This document shows, one piece after another, positions 1-12,390 of a stretch of 64,000 nucleotides of DNA. The notes below the pieces were generated by a model. The model was not told where the DNA came from and searched no databases. It saw only the letters and a program-made list of their open reading frames with translations. Source of the DNA: Megaleporinus macrocephalus (lineage: Eukaryota > Chordata > Actinopteri > Characiformes > Anostomidae); the NCBI GenBank assembly GCA_021613375.1, contig CM038717.1, positions 34,881,994 to 34,945,993 on the forward strand. Direction: 5' to 3'. Made by a program: the position numbers and the translations under genes. Numbering within the stretch: position 1 is the first letter of the stretch; each line of letters begins with the position of its first letter.

Positions 1-91
1 TAAGACGTTTTGCAGTGCGCAAGTATTCCAAATTTTTATGATTAGTAAGAACAACAAAAGGGTATCGAGCACCTTCTAACCAATGATGCCC

Positions 92-1520
92 CTACTCAAG
101 CACAAGCTTAACTGCTAGTAGTTCCCTGTCTCCTATGCCATAGTTACGCTCTGCTGGGGATAGCTTGTGTGAAAAGAAAGCTCTGGGATGGAGTTTAAGC
201 GGACTACCCCAGCGTTGAGAAAGAACAGCTCCCACCCCAGTTTCAGAGGCGCCAACCTCTACGATGAACGGAACGTTGGGATCAGGACGAATCAAGATGG
301 GAGCTCTGACAAAGGCAGACTTAAGGTAGTCAAAAGATGCTTGGGCTTTTCTAGACCAGGTGAGTTTTTTAGGGGCGTTTTTAAGTAAGGCTGTCATGGG
401 CACTGCAATAGGGCTGAAGTTTCTAACAAAGCGTCTGTAGAAATTGGCAAAACCGATGAACCTTGACTGTGATAGGGGTAGGCCAACTAGTAACGGCATT
501 AACTTTGTCGTCATTCATGAGCACTCCGGAGGGACTAATTACATAGCCAAGAAATTAAACGTGAGGGAGATGAAACTCACACTTCTCGTCCTTAACATAG
601 AGTTCATGATCTAGGAGGTGTTGGAGAATGAGCCGGACGTGTTTAATGTGTGAGCTAAGGTCAGGGTAGCATATCAAGATGTCGTCAAAAAAACGAGCAC
701 AAATTTGCCAATCATGTCACGAAAAACATCTTTTATGAATGACTGGAAGACTGAAGGTGCATTTGCCCGGCCATAACTCATTACAAAGTATTCACAATGC
801 CCCCTGGTGGTGGAAAATGCTGTCTTCCATTCATCCCCTTTTCTAATGCATACTAAATTGTAAGCACTTCTGAGATCAAGCTTAGTAAAAATAGAAGCAC
901 CTCTAAACTGCTCGAGTGTGGCCGGAATAAAAGGCAAGGGGTAAGCGAATTTGATGATTGTTTCATTTAGATAATTAATGCAAGGACGGAGACCGCCATC
1001 TTTCTTTTTGACAAAAAAGAAGCCAGAGCCTACTGGGGATTTAGATGGACTTATGAAAACCCTGCGCGAGAGCTTCAGTAATGTACTCGTTCATAGCTTT
1101 CTCCTCCTCAAAAGTAAGTGGATAGACACTGGCTTTAGGAAGGGTGGCACCCTCAACAAGATCGATAGCACAGTCATAAGTACGTGGTGGGGGCAGTATA
1201 GTGGCTCTATTCTTACTGAAAACAAGGGCAAGATCAGAGTATTCGTGTGGAACACGGAAGGTTGACAGGGTATCAGGGCTTTCAATAGTAGTAGATCCTA
1301 GTGCTAAGGGACAGGAAGACACACAATTCTCCAAACAATAGGGAGACCAAGACATGATTTCTCTAGAGGACCAGGATATCACAGGGTCGTGTTTCTCTAA
1401 CCAAGGTAGTTTTAAAACTATAGCATACTTAGAATCGTAAATGCATGAATCCGCCATTGAAAAATTTGGCCCAGGTGGAAGGTGCACCAGCAGAAAACCG
1501 TTACTGTCTAAAAAGAACAT
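92..1520 (-). mobile_element. Ty3/gypsy-type retrotransposon pol fragment, broken
   Basis: Three minus-strand open segments (1041-1520, 674-937, 92-514) follow the order of a Ty3/gypsy pol gene. The first resembles the end of the protease region (PWLEKHDPVISW) running into the start of reverse transcriptase. The second carries the KLDLRSAYN block of the RT fingers/palm. The third has the [10 protein letters not shown] block and the start of RNase H. The segments lie in different frames, so the copy has frameshifts, including one just before the expected catalytic Asp-Asp motif near 690, where the frame reads VFLTTS. No LTR, integrase or gag is visible; the element continues past the left edge or is truncated there. 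It is a dead copy. Family assignment is confident, clade is not. Confidence 0.9.
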
Positions 1521-1680
1521 CAGAGAAATACTTCTGCCCCTGAGACTGAGAGCCAGATGTGCACTTTTCTAACATTTCTAGCATTTTTTCAAACATGATT
1601 TTTAGCCAAACACTAGATCAAATACTGAAACAACAAAATGTGACCTATTCTCATTTAGGACCTTTAAACATGACCTAACA

Positions 1681-1825
1681 TGACCCGTCAACCTAACATG
1701 CCGGAGGGAGTGGTCAAGCATGGGGAGAACATGCAACCTCTACACAGAACGGGCCGAACTGGGAATCAAACCTGGATCGTCTTGCTGTGAGGAAACTAAC
1801 CACTACTCCACTGTTTGACTAAACA
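1681..1825 (-). repeat. tRNA-headed SINE fragment
   Basis: On the minus strand the segment begins with a head like GGAGTAGTGGTTAG (Pol III A-box-like) and continues to GGTTTGATTCCC (B-box-like), then the body GCATGTTCTCCCC. It is the same family as the copy at 59275-59590. Confidence 0.7.
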
Positions 1826-3020
1826 CTCACTGTAAAATTCCCAAATAAGAACAACATGTTAAAGCATTTAAAAGACATTTGTATCTCTGAATAAATACAC
1901 TTAAATTATTAACAGTCCCACAGTAAGTAATGGTGTTTCAGTGAACTATTTTGTAGATGAACAAATTTAGAAGTTGATTTGGATTTTTTAAAATTAAGAA
2001 TCAAGATTAGACTAGAACGCTGGTTCAGTGAACTTATGGCTGCTGCATCTATGCTACCAGAGGTCTAAATATTTCAACATTAACACAGCCCAATCATTCC
2101 CTCTAGACTGATAGAAAAGTACTAGCACGAAATCGAACAGTAAAACAAACAAACAAACAAACAAATAAAAAAATGTAAAAACTCTTGTGCAAGAAATTAG
2201 CAAAAATTTTGGCAATGATTGTACCCACCCTTATCATTGGAGCAGTAAACATAAACGACTGAAATCTCACACATAATCTTTAGCATCTATATGCCGGTGT
2301 TACACAACTTCATGCCAAGTGGGAGTCGGAGAACTAAACTGAGCACCACTTAAAGCTACAACGATGGAATCAACATTACAGCAGACTCTGGACATCAGCT
2401 ACAACCCCATACAAGAAATACATAAATGAATAAGAAGTAAGGTAGCTTAAACAATATTAAATAAAAACAGAAAGTGTAGTAGAAACCTTGAAGCGACTGA
2501 GTTCTGCTGGTTGAATTCATCAGAATGAGAGTTTAGAGAAGTCTTCAGGACTAAACTGAGAGGCTGGTAATGAGACTTTTAGTGATTTTAATTCAGTTGT
2601 ACAGTTTTAGAGCAGCAGACGTGTTCTGTTTCATCAGAATACACTGGTTTTTATTCATGTCTTGTTTTATCTGACTGACTGAGTTACTGTTCAGGGTTAA
2701 ATCTGGTTGGCTTCCTGATTTAACACAACAGAGAATATTATTTTTGTTGTGCATTCGCTCTTAATACATCATATAATAAACATATGCAATCAAATACATA
2801 CGGGAACTATATTATAAAGACTTCAACACTTGGTTACTGGACTACAGTTACGGCTACTGTTTGACCTCATTTGCATTACATTCATATTTGTAGTATTTGG
2901 TAAACACTCTCATCCAGCGTGACTTACCGATTATGTGTACACAGGTAGGTGAAAGTAGTGTCACAGTTTACCTGTATCCATAACTTAATTTTTTGCTTTT
3001 TTACTATTTTTTTCTTCTTT
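1826..3020. other. AT-rich intergenic stretch
   Basis: No gene or recognisable element seen. It contains a short AAAC-rich run around 2140-2170. Confidence 0.5.
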
Positions 3021-3062
3021 TTAGTTTAGTTTAGTTTAGTTTAGTTTAGTTTAGTTTAGTTT

Positions 3063-3100
<38 letters not shown>
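3021..3100. repeat. (TTTAG)n followed by (ATT)n microsatellites
   Basis: About nine TTTAG units run directly into about twelve ATT units. The TTTAG run is too short and too isolated to be read as telomeric. Confidence 0.95.
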
Positions 3101-3689
3101 GAAGCTCTCCAAAGACTGAGAAGGGTAAAGAGCCACAACAGAGTGTTAGAACCTTCTTGACTAGATAAAAATGTATTCAGTCTAGTTTTAATGTTGAAAT
3201 AATAGCTCCATATTGAACTTTTGTTGGTCTTTTTGGGTACAATTAGCTTTCCAGCCAGCTTGACTCAGCACAGGGTCCTGTCATAGTGTGTCTGAATGAT
3301 ATGATCATCTTTATTAATTTTAACAATCCATCACATTATCCAGTATGAATATGCAAACCTTGCTGATCAGGGAGTCAGGTAGTAATAATGATAGATCTCT
3401 TTAAATGACTGTGATTGGCTTTTTGGTTCAAGATAAGTTACTGGAAAGATTTTAGGGTTTCTGGTTAGTACAGGTTGTATGGGATTCAGAGAGCAACTCA
3501 AATGAAGTAATCGGTTAAGTAATCCTTATTACAGTTTGAGAAGAGTCATTTCGCCATTTGTAATTTTTTTGTAACGGAGTAACTATCCCAGCAATGCACA
3601 GCATGAGTCAATGTCCCTTTCCCAGACTTCATTGGAATTCTGGTAAATAACTCACTGTGCAGTGAGTGAGTCAACCGAAGACATGCATG

Positions 3690-3815
3690 TTCGGTTGAAC
3701 TGGCCACCTGTACATGGTGTACCCTGCCTTCACCCAATGATGCTGGAACTGGCTCCAGCCCCCCCTGTGACCCTGATTAGTCAGATAAAGCGGAAAATAT
3801 AGATGGATGGAAAAT
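3690..3815 (+). repeat. SINE body/tail fragment
   Basis: The segment AACTGGCCACCTGTACATGG through CCAGCCCCCCCTGTGACCC to AGATGGATGG matches the tail half of the tRNA-headed SINE family seen complete at 59275-59590 on the other strand. The head is missing. Confidence 0.7.
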
Positions 3816-4647
3816 CCATTCAGAGTTGTTATTAGACTTAGTTTCCTGTCAACAGATTATTTTCTACACAGTGGGTTTTCCTATTAAACAGGAAGACTCC
3901 ACAGATCTTTTCAGCGCCTGTAGAATAATTACATTCCTTCTAAAATTAGAGAGTAAAACCACTGCCAGCAACAGACAGTGACTGTGGTCCAGTTCATACT
4001 TGGTATTACAGTCCGTCTCGAGTGATCTGATCATAAGTTCAGAGTAAAACACACACACTGGGGCTGGACCAAGGCCAGGAGGATTGAGAAGGAGCCCAGC
4101 CATCAAAACAATAGACTCTTCTCTCTCCCGAGGTCGGGGAAGTGCTTTTTCTCCCCGAAGACAAACACAGAGAGGAAGAGGTGAAGCTTCTTCCTGCAGG
4201 CTATTCAGATGCTGAACCAAGGCAGGACCTAGGACCACCTCACACACATCATACACAGGACTCACACACACACACACACACCATACATGGGATTTCTGCT
4301 CATTTGCACAGCACTAGTTGTGCTTTCATTCACTTCAGTTATTAATTTGCTCGTTTTGCACTTTATTCTACAATCCTCACCCCACTGCACACTTCTTTCT
4401 GTTTTCTATCATGTACATTTAAATGTATGTTTATTTTTTACTTTTATTTCTATTTATTTCCATCCTCTTATTCCCGTTTTTATTTTATTTAATACTTATT
4501 TTTATTAATATTTCAGAAATTTCAGATACTCTGTACTGTATACTCTCTTGTTTTCTGTGAGCAGGCAGTCATCAAAGCATTTCACTGTGAGTTGTACTGT
4601 GTATAACTTTGTATGGTACAAATAAACTTTGACTTTGACTGTGGCGG
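3816..4647. other. Intergenic stretch without recognised gene
   Basis: It contains a short (CA)n run at 4262-4283 and ends in a tail-like AATAAACTTTGACTTTGACT (4620-4640) that may be the 3' end of a retroposon. No coding segment is supportable. Confidence 0.4.
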
Positions 4648-5225
4648 TTTTAGGTACAACCCCAACTCAAAAAATGTGTAAAATGTAAATAAATGTAAAT
4701 AAAAAAAAGCAATGGAAAATGGAATAAAGTGTTTTTTTTAAAACCATGGATCCACCATGGATTGTTATCAAGGCACAGTTCAGAAGCCTGTATCTCTGAT
4801 GGTCCGGGGTTGCATTAGTGTCTATGGTGTGGGCAGCTTACACATCTGGAAAGACTCTATCAATGCTGGACAGTATACAGAGGTGTTAGAACAACATCTG
4901 CTCCCAACCAGACAGCGTCTCTTTCAGGGAAGACCTTGCTTAACCACATACTGCATCCATCAACAGCATGACTTCACAGAAGAAGAGTCCAGGTGCTGAA
5001 CTGACCTGCTGGCAGTCCAGATCTCTCATCAATAGAAAACAACTGGAGCAGCATGAAATGAAATATCTCACAGACCCAGAACTGTTAAACAGCTAGAATC
5101 CTACAGTGAACAACATTTCTCTCCCAGAACTCCAGCTCACTTACACGTTTACAGACTGTTGTTAAAAGAAGTGGAGATGCTGCACAACTTTTTTTTAGAT
5201 GCATTTCTGCCATCAAGCCTCACAG
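4648..5225 (+). mobile_element. Degenerate Tc1/mariner-like DNA transposon
   Basis: The left end starts TACAACCCCAACTC, the terminal sequence of a very common fish Tc1-like repeat. An open segment (4757-4999) encodes a transposase-like stretch with RGCISVYGVGSLHI and LEQHLLPTRQRLFQGRPC, as in the catalytic region of Tc1-like transposases. Downstream DNA (CCAGAACTGTTAAACAGCT, GTTTACAGACTGTTGTTAAA) corresponds to the C-terminal part in a broken frame. Several frames are lost, so the copy is inactive. Confidence 0.8.
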
Positions 5226-7094
5226 TTGATTAATAGAATATTAAACTGACAGTTAATATAACATTAATGTTTTTAAAGTTTGTCTTACAACAAAAATAAC
5301 TTGTATATGAAATTAGATAATTTCAAGCAGTTCTAATCACTAATCACCTCATTACCAGTTAAAATAGGTGTTGAAGCAGGAAAATCACTAAAATGTGAGG
5401 CAGTGGGCCTCGAAGACCAAGGCTGAGAAACACTGCACTGTATGGAAGTATTAGTACACAGTACACCTACAGGAATTTTAATAATCATATTCTAAGCCCA
5501 TAAGCATTAGATCTGGAAGGGGTCTTTCAGTTGTAACAGCATGTGTGACTCTGCAGTAGCTCTGCATGCACTGATCAGTGTTTGGTACTTTTCTGCACTA
5601 TTTGAACACTTCCTGTCTGAGACGCTGAGCTTCCTAACTGCTTTAATGTTTCAGTAAAGTTCTCAGTGGACGGTGGAATATCTAGGAGGGATGAACAGAG
5701 GGAGAGAGCTTAGTTCACATTAGCTGTTTATCATTATGTTGCTAAGTTTGCTAGCTTGTTAGCCAGCTTGCTAGCTAACTGCTATATGTGAAATATACTT
5801 AGAAGAGACTTTCTGCTCTTTGTGCAGCCTCAGAAGTGGAACAAAGTTTGAAGTGGTTGTGGCTCCCTCTGTGATTTTCACTCCACATGTCCTGCATGTT
5901 GCAGTTCTTTTTTATTTACTGCAGCATAATCTTTGTAGTTGAGCAGGATTTTTTTCGGGAGCATGTTGCTCGACTTCTCCCCCCCAAAAAAAGCTTCCAG
6001 TGATTGGCTGCAGAACTTCACTTGTTGCTAGGTTACGGATAAACTCAGCGGCGCAGCTTATGCTGACCATACACTAGAAGACTTTTAAAAGACTCTGAAA
6101 AGACGTTTAATAGACTAAAGTCTGACACCCTCTCTCATCTAAAGACTAGTCACAGACTAGTCACAGGCTATGATTTTGCAAAGACTGGGGGTCTTTCAGA
6201 GTCACTATTTACAAGCCTGCTACTGCTACTGCTACTAGATATGATTGAAGCTAGCAATATTCATCTGAAATGTACGGTTTGCTGCTAGGCTAGTTGTAAA
6301 TGTAGCCCTGTTCAGCAGTGTTTTAGCATAGCCTACTCAGCGGGGATTTCAAGCGATTTCTGTTAACCTTTTTTCCTTTTCCACTATGTCGTGGTTTAAA
6401 TGGGAAGACACGTGAAAGAGGCACTCTTGCTAACTCCACAGCTCCACCAGTTTCTCCTCCTTCTGTAAAGTCGCCGGTCTTCCCTCCATGTCTAAGTTCT
6501 TTACCCACCAAACATACCTGCGCGGTCAGGCGCGGTGTTGGAGAAGCTGCGCGCGGGGGTGAGTTCCTTGCGGCTTCCTGTTTGGTGTTGAAAAGAGCTC
6601 TCCTATTGGTTGTCGACAATATTCATGTGACTATTTGCGTGAGCCAAGACTAGGATAAGAAAAAGACTGACAGTCTTGACCAGCTTACATTAAACGATCG
6701 AGATGACTCGAGCGCTACTCAACTTCAACAAGGCTTTCATGATTTTAAGTCTGATTCCAAGTCCAAGTCAGTAAAAGTAGAGTCTAAGTCAAGTCGCAAG
6801 TCTTTAGTGATGTTGTCAAGTCAAGTCACAAGTCATCAGTTTAGTGACTCAAGTTGGACACAGGTCTGGTAAATAGTAACAGATGTAGGGAGTGGCTGCC
6901 ATTTGGTTTGGGAAATGTGTCTTTGTCTCTGTTTGTGTGTAGCAAGGGAGTGAGGTTAGCATTGTGTCTTTGTTTTTTGTCTTTTGTTGTAGGTTAGTCA
7001 GTGTCTATAAAGTAGTTACTGTGGGTTTTTGTTTGTTGTTTTAGGCTGGGTCCCTCCTAAAGCCACTATCTGGTTCACTTTGTCATAACATGTG
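5226..7094. other. Intergenic stretch without recognised gene
   Basis: No exon recognised. A GC-richer patch at 6420-6610 holds a 98-codon minus-strand open frame with no family resemblance. A GCTAGC/AGCTTGC-rich run lies at 5735-5785. Confidence 0.4.
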
Positions 7095-7211
7095 TTCTAT
7101 GTTTAATTGTTAATAAATATGGGTCTATGAGATTTGCTAATCACAGCATTCTGTTTTCTGTACATTTATTTACGTTTTAACAGTGACTCAACCTCTGTAA
7201 TTGGGGTTTTA
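7095..7211 (+). mobile_element. Right-end fragment of the same Tc1-like repeat
   Basis: TATGGGTCTATGAGATTTGC through CATTCTGTTTTC to TAATTGGGGTTTTAG matches the right terminus of the family whose left end is at 4648. About 1.9 kb of unrelated DNA separates them, so this is either a separate insertion or an element split by later insertions. Confidence 0.65.
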
Positions 7212-7689
7212 GAAATAAGGACATAAGAAAGAACCTTAAACAAGAGACAAAGGCCCCAGACACAAAGGCAGGCTAGGTTAGGCTAAGCTAAGCTAATGCT
7301 AACATGTTAAATGCAGATGAAAAGGCTGTACTAGAGAGGAAGCACCCTAAAACTATGGACTGAGATAGACTAGCATTAACACAAAACAAAACATGAGAGC
7401 ATGAATATTTAGCCATCCCTTACAAAAATAAGTATACTTAAACTTCATGTTTTAAGTACTTCAATCAATGAACTAGTAGTAAACTTGTATGTGTGCTATT
7501 TTAAATACTTCTGGGGACTAAATTGGCCACTTTTTCATTTATAAAAGTAAACATTTGAGCATATTTTAAGTGTAAGCATAGTAAACTCTTGTACTGCAAC
7601 TGCACTAAAACTGCTAAACTATTAGTTTATTCATTCATTAATCCTCAAAAAAGAACATCACACAAATGTACACTGACACCTACAGGTTT

Positions 7690-7945
7690 ATTTATCTTTT
7701 TTAATTCATCTGACATCATCAATCAATTAATCAATCCAAATTTAATTGTATAGCACCTTTTACAACGAGTGTGTCTCAAAGCAGCTTTATAGCAAACCAG
7801 TTTATGAAAAATAGAGTAAAAAAAGAAGGATAAAAAAAAACATGCATGAGCATATAAACGTAAGAAAGGGTATCCAGATCCAAGCCCCACTAGAGCAAGA
7901 GCTAGAGGCAACAGTGGCAGGAAAAACTCCATTCTCTGGTCAACA
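7690..7945 (+). repeat. Interspersed repeat common in fish
   Basis: TTTTACAACGAGTGTGTCTC, AAAGCAGCTTTATAGCAAAC and GGCAACAGTGGCAGGAAAAA are signatures of a widespread teleost retroposon-type repeat. No coding frame belongs to it. Confidence 0.55.
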
Positions 7946-8983
7946 CCGTAGAGAGAGAGAAGGACTGTGACTTACAGTAAACTGTCTTTACATTCAATGT
8001 CAATATAACCAGAATTCTTTCCAAGCTATTTTAGAGCATTTCTATAGGTCCATTCATCATGACATTGGTATATGATGTAAAATGCATCTGTTATGTTCAA
8101 ACAATGTAGAAAAATAAAAATGTTTATATGGACAAATAAAGTAAAACTAAAAACAATCACATCATATCATTTAATATGGTATAATACTGTAAATATTATA
8201 ATACACAAAGGGAAGGACAGGTTCTGTTTAAAGTCTAGGTAACAGTGTAGAAACAGTGGTGGATTGTCCATTGGGCAGGGCAACCCAGTCCAATAAGGAT
8301 AACCTTACTGGAGGGCTCTGTTCAAACACACCTGGGGGAAATACTCAGATGCCCCTAAAGGCCTTCATTACCTGGACCTGATGTGCTAGATTTAGCTTAC
8401 TGCTAAACTCAGCAGGTTGGTAGATCTACAGGATCAGGATTGAGTTGGGTTGCTATTGAGCCACATACAAAAAGAAGATATATAATTGTATCAAAATACA
8501 ACAACTATTGTTCTGGAAATGCGTAATGGTTGGTTGATATACAGGATGGTATAAAAGTGCACTTAGGAAATAGGTCAAAATGACCTGACAGTCCACCAAA
8601 CTTGCTCCTGTCTGAGACGGGTGGCCCATGCACTAGTAGCCAGCTGTTTAGCATGACTTTACAAATACTATAAATATTTGTTACTTATGCTATTTGGAGT
8701 ATATCTTCTTTCTACCTCTTATTTCTAATTGTATAATTATGTCCAGTAATTTTAATATAGCATTTTACATTTTAATAACCTACTCGACCTTCTATACAGC
8801 AATGAACTACTGGCTTTAATATGATAACACACATCATTCTTCACTTATAAGAAATTCTGCACATAGACGATAACTGCAGATAGCATAACCAGTGACATCA
8901 TAGTTTTTCAGAAATGACTGAATATTTTAACGTGACTAGTTTCTGCACATATTCACAAAGTCCTTTTCTTTGTGTGGGTGGTG
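7946..8983. other. 3' flank of the first receptor gene
   Basis: AT-rich; no coding segment recognised. It should contain the 3' UTR of the minus-strand gene ending at 8984, but I could not choose a polyadenylation site. Confidence 0.4.
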
Positions 8984-10077
8984 TCAGGTGCAGATTCTCC
9001 TATGAGTGTGGGTGGAGTCTGAGGAGTATGTATTGCTATGATTGTGGGAGGAGCTTGTGTTGCTCTTCTTTAAGTGTTTCAATGCACTGAAGGGAATCTT
9101 CATTCTGTTTGTTGTTCGTTCACTGCGACACATCAGTGTGTTCCTCACATGTTCTCTGAACTCAACCGAGATAAAATAATACACAAATGGGTCCAGACAG
9201 CTGTTCAGGCTGCTCAGACACAACACAACTATGTAGGACCCATAGAAATCATTCTGAAGCCCTGCAGCCAGCAGAGAGTAATGCACCATCAGCATGATGT
9301 TACTGGGAGTGAAGCACAGCAGGAACATCACCAGCACAGTGATCATGAGGATTATAGCTTTCTTTTTCTTCTTACTGCTGCCAACATCCGTTATGGACCT
9401 GCTGAGGGAGCGGAAGGTCAGCAGGTATGACACGATACAGACCACACAGGGAACTACATATCCCACAATGCCCATGGTCAGGAAATATCCAACAGGGAAA
9501 CGTATCTGGCTGGGGCGAGTGATGTCATGGCAGGTGGTTATGTTGTTGAGATTGAGAACTTTAACAGTCTGGTCATACAGGTAGAGCGGTACGGTGATGA
9601 GCCAGACTACAATCCACACACAAGCAGAGATGCAGACCGTTACTCGGTTATTCAGTTTTTGAGAAAGAGGGTGCGCGAAGGCCCAGTAGCGCTGGACACT
9701 GATGCATGCTATGAAGATAGTGGAGCAGTACATATTCCCATAGAAGAACCCCACTAGCACTTTACACAGTGGCTCCCCGAAGATCCAGTCATTGCCGCTG
9801 AAGTGGTAGGCGATCTTCAGTGGGAGCCAAACGATGAACAGCAGGTCAGCCAGTGCTAGATTGGCCATTAGGATGGACGCTGGAAGCTTCTTCTTTGTCC
9901 TGAACAGGAACACCCAGAAGGCCATGACGTTGGTAGGTAAACCCACAACGAAGACGATGATGTAAACGACAGGAAGGAAGACCCCAGTAAGGTCGCCTTC
10001 CAGAATGCTCTTGGAAACGTTGTTCACAGTCACACCATCTTTATTCTCACACATTACGGAAAAGGAAATAATTTGTG
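8984..10077 (-). CDS. f2rl1-like: PAR2-like G-protein-coupled receptor, gene 1 (main exon)
   Basis: Rhodopsin-class receptor of the proteinase-activated receptor family, expected at the plasma membrane. Numbering from the Met at 10054 (356 residues): TM1 about 25-50, TM2 61-83, Cys97 at the top of TM3, SVQRYW 119-124 in the DRY position, Cys175 in CHD of extracellular loop 2 (a PAR signature), poly-Lys loop 3 at 228-232, CFTP 247-250, DPFVYYF 288-294. The Ser-rich tail begins CRSERT, close to the PAR2 tail. N-glycosylation sequons lie at N12 and N171. A good acceptor (pyrimidine tract then CTAG) precedes 10077, and the frame is open from there (two leftover bases, QIISFSV, then Met), so the true start is probably in an upstream exon. 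No signal peptide or Arg-Ser-Leu-Ile-Gly type tethered ligand is present. Receptor class is certain; PAR2 subtype is likely. Confidence 0.92.
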
Positions 10078-10375
10078 CTAGATTGTGCGAGAGAAAAAAA
10101 AGTAAAGTTAGATTTTATGGTGTGCATATATTTGATAGTGGTTCTAAAAAGTCGTTGATTCTAATTTTGTTTGCAGTGTTTTTGCATTTTAATTAGTTTT
10201 CACAGTAAAATACAGCCAGACTGTTGATATACAGTGTAAACAATGATGCAGCTTTTAAACCTAAGAAGTACGTTACCCAAGTGAACTTGACATGCTGAGA
10301 TTACTAAACTTATAATATTTAGTAAACAGATCAGTGTAACATTAAATAATTATTTAGGTTCACTCAGTTACTTAC

Positions 10376-10400
10376 CTCCTAAATTTAAAAGCTGTATCAT
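10376..10400 (-). CDS. Candidate first coding exon A of receptor gene 1
   Basis: ATG ATA CAG CTT TTA followed by 10 more bases ends at AGGAG before a strong donor GTAAGT. It leaves one base, exactly the phase required by the exon at 10077 (two leading bases). It would encode MIQLLNLG. Purely a splice-geometry prediction; it does not resemble exon 1 of the other three copies. Confidence 0.3.
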
Positions 10401-10588
10401 AATTTACAGGCTACTTGAGCTGAGATAGCACACATTTTTCAAACAAGCTGTCTAAGCAGTGATAGCAGAATGAAAAGCATGCATCTAAAAAATCTACTAA
10501 ACTAACATTTACAGACTAAAGAGTGAATTAATGCAGAATTTAGGCTGATTTCAGTTGTGAATCTGATAAAGGAGTATACTGTACTCAC

Positions 10589-10613
10589 GTAATAGTTCGT
10601 AGGGTGAATCCAT
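10589..10613 (-). CDS. Candidate first coding exon B of receptor gene 1
   Basis: ATGGATTCACCC onward gives MDSPYELL plus one base before donor GTGAGTAC. Its length (25 nt) and phase are the same as candidate A, so it joins the exon at 10077 equally well. The two may be alternative first exons, or one may be chance. Confidence 0.3.
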
Positions 10614-10840
10614 TACAATGAATGAAGAGTGATCTTCCGAGATGACTGAGGCTGGAAAACGACGGAGAGTGATATTCTGCAATGGCCGAGGCTGGAAATA
10701 AAAGCGATAACTGCACACTCGCTTTATTTCCTGGTGGTATGTGTGCAATGCTCGTGACTTGCCCAAGGCATAAGAACAGTCTGTACTCTCTTCTTGTTCT
10801 GGCATGCAGGCAGGTTGTCATCTCCTGCTCATACTCTCCT

Positions 10841-11640
10841 GTCTGAGTCATTGTTTACGTTTGTCCTGTCAAGTCCATGTGGTCTTTGTTTACCTATTTG
10901 TCATGTGTTCCATGTCTCCGTCCTCCACCTGTGTTGCATCACGTTTTCCCGCTGCTCCGCATTTCCTGTGTCTTTTTCTACCCTCTGTTATCCTCTTGTG
11001 CCTGCTTCCCGGGCGGTGCCCCGGCCTGTCCCTGTGCCTGCCCCCCAGGCGGCTCCTGACTCAGCGCCCAGAGCGCTTCCTGACTTTGTACCCCAAACTG
11101 CCTCTGTTAGAGCGGGATTTGTGGTTCCCGTCCGCCCTCCCTGTTCTGTTCCTTTGCCCTGTTTGCCTGTTTTCCCTGTTCCCGTGTTTGTTCCTGTCCC
11201 TGTTTTGCTTCGTGTTGCGATCCCCGTCGTTTAATTGGTTCCTGTTCCTGTTTTTGTGTTTTGTCCTCTTCCCTGCCCCCTGTCTGGTCTGTCTCGTGTT
11301 TTGTCCTGTTCCCGTTGAGTTCTGTCTCGTGTTTTGGTTTTTGCCCTGTGGTATTTTGTTTCCTTTGTCCTCGTTTCGTCCTCCTCCCGTTCCGTCTCAT
11401 CTTCCTCTTCCATCGTCATCCTTTCTTGTTTCCCTTGTCGCCCTCCTCCTGCCTCGTCTCGTCGGCTTCCTCCCGTTTCGTCTCGTCATCCGTCCTCGTC
11501 CTTCCTGGTTTTGTGTTTTCCTCGTTTCTGTGTCTGTTCCTGGTTTCTGTGTTCCTGTTTGCCTGTCTTTCTATGCCTGTCCCTGCCGGGGTTTTCTGTT
11601 CCTGTTCTTGTTGGTCTGTCCGTTCCTGTCCTGGCCACAT
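10841..11640. repeat. Pyrimidine-rich CCTGTTCCTG-type low-complexity DNA
   Basis: About 800 bp made of degenerate CCTGTTCC/TGTTTTGTCC units. It has long open frames in several phases on both strands, which is a compositional effect. No protein family is recognisable. It could be a decayed minisatellite or retroelement segment. Confidence 0.6.
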
Positions 11641-11950
11641 ACACACACTAGTTAACACACACTAGGAGGCAGTGTAACATCCACATACACATACTAGTGA
11701 ATACACACACACTAGGAGGCATTGAAATACCCACATACACACATTGGTTAACACACACACTAGGGGCAGTGGAACATCCACACCCATATAATAGTGAATG
11801 CACACACAATAGGGGGCAGTGAAACACCCACATACACACACTAGTTAACACACACTAGGGGGCAGTGTAACATCCACATACACATACTAGTGAATACACA
11901 CACACTAGGGGCAGTGAAACACCCATATACACATACTAGTGAATACACAG
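11641..11950 (-). repeat. Minisatellite, inverted relative of the array at 50160-51290
   Basis: Units such as CACTAGGGGGCAGTGAAACA plus CCACATACACACACTAGT repeat about six times. The reverse complement (TGTTTCACTGCCCCCTAGTG) is the core of the array in the aggf1 intron at 50160-51290. Confidence 0.85.
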
Positions 11951-12390
11951 TATTAGTATAGTATTAAAAGCCTGATATAACAACATATATCCTCTTTTAA
12001 TTTAATGAGCTTCAAAAAGTTGCATATAATGTATATGTGGGTGTAAAATGCACAACTGTCTAATGTTTAAATGTTTGTAGTCTAAATGAAGATGAACAGG
12101 GTCGAGACTGGGCTTTACTGTCTTTATTAGAGGACAGGTTTGATGTATTTGATGCCATGCTGCGCTGAATGATGGAGAGAGTGAGATGCAGAAAAGTTTT
12201 GCACAGTCAGATCATCTCCTAGAGAGAAAGCATACAACATATACGTTCACTAATCTGTCACGCTGGTCATCAACCAATAAGAAAGTATGTGTATATTTGT
12301 GTACTCACATAGTGGATGTTTCTGAACTCCTGAAGGAGTGAATGAGCTGAAGGGAGGACAGATTGGGGAGGGCACGCACCCCAATCTAAA

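Noticed and set aside
6323..6619. 98-codon minus-strand frame in a GC-richer patch
   Set aside because: No family resemblance, no splice or promoter context; likely chance.
9074..9757. Plus-strand frames over receptor gene 1 (and the same over genes 2-4)
   Set aside because: Antisense shadows of the receptor coding sequence; they recur because the receptors are paralogous.
10804..11655. 283-codon hydrophobic, Pro/Leu/Phe-rich frame
   Set aside because: Low-complexity pyrimidine-rich DNA with parallel frames; no motif beyond composition.
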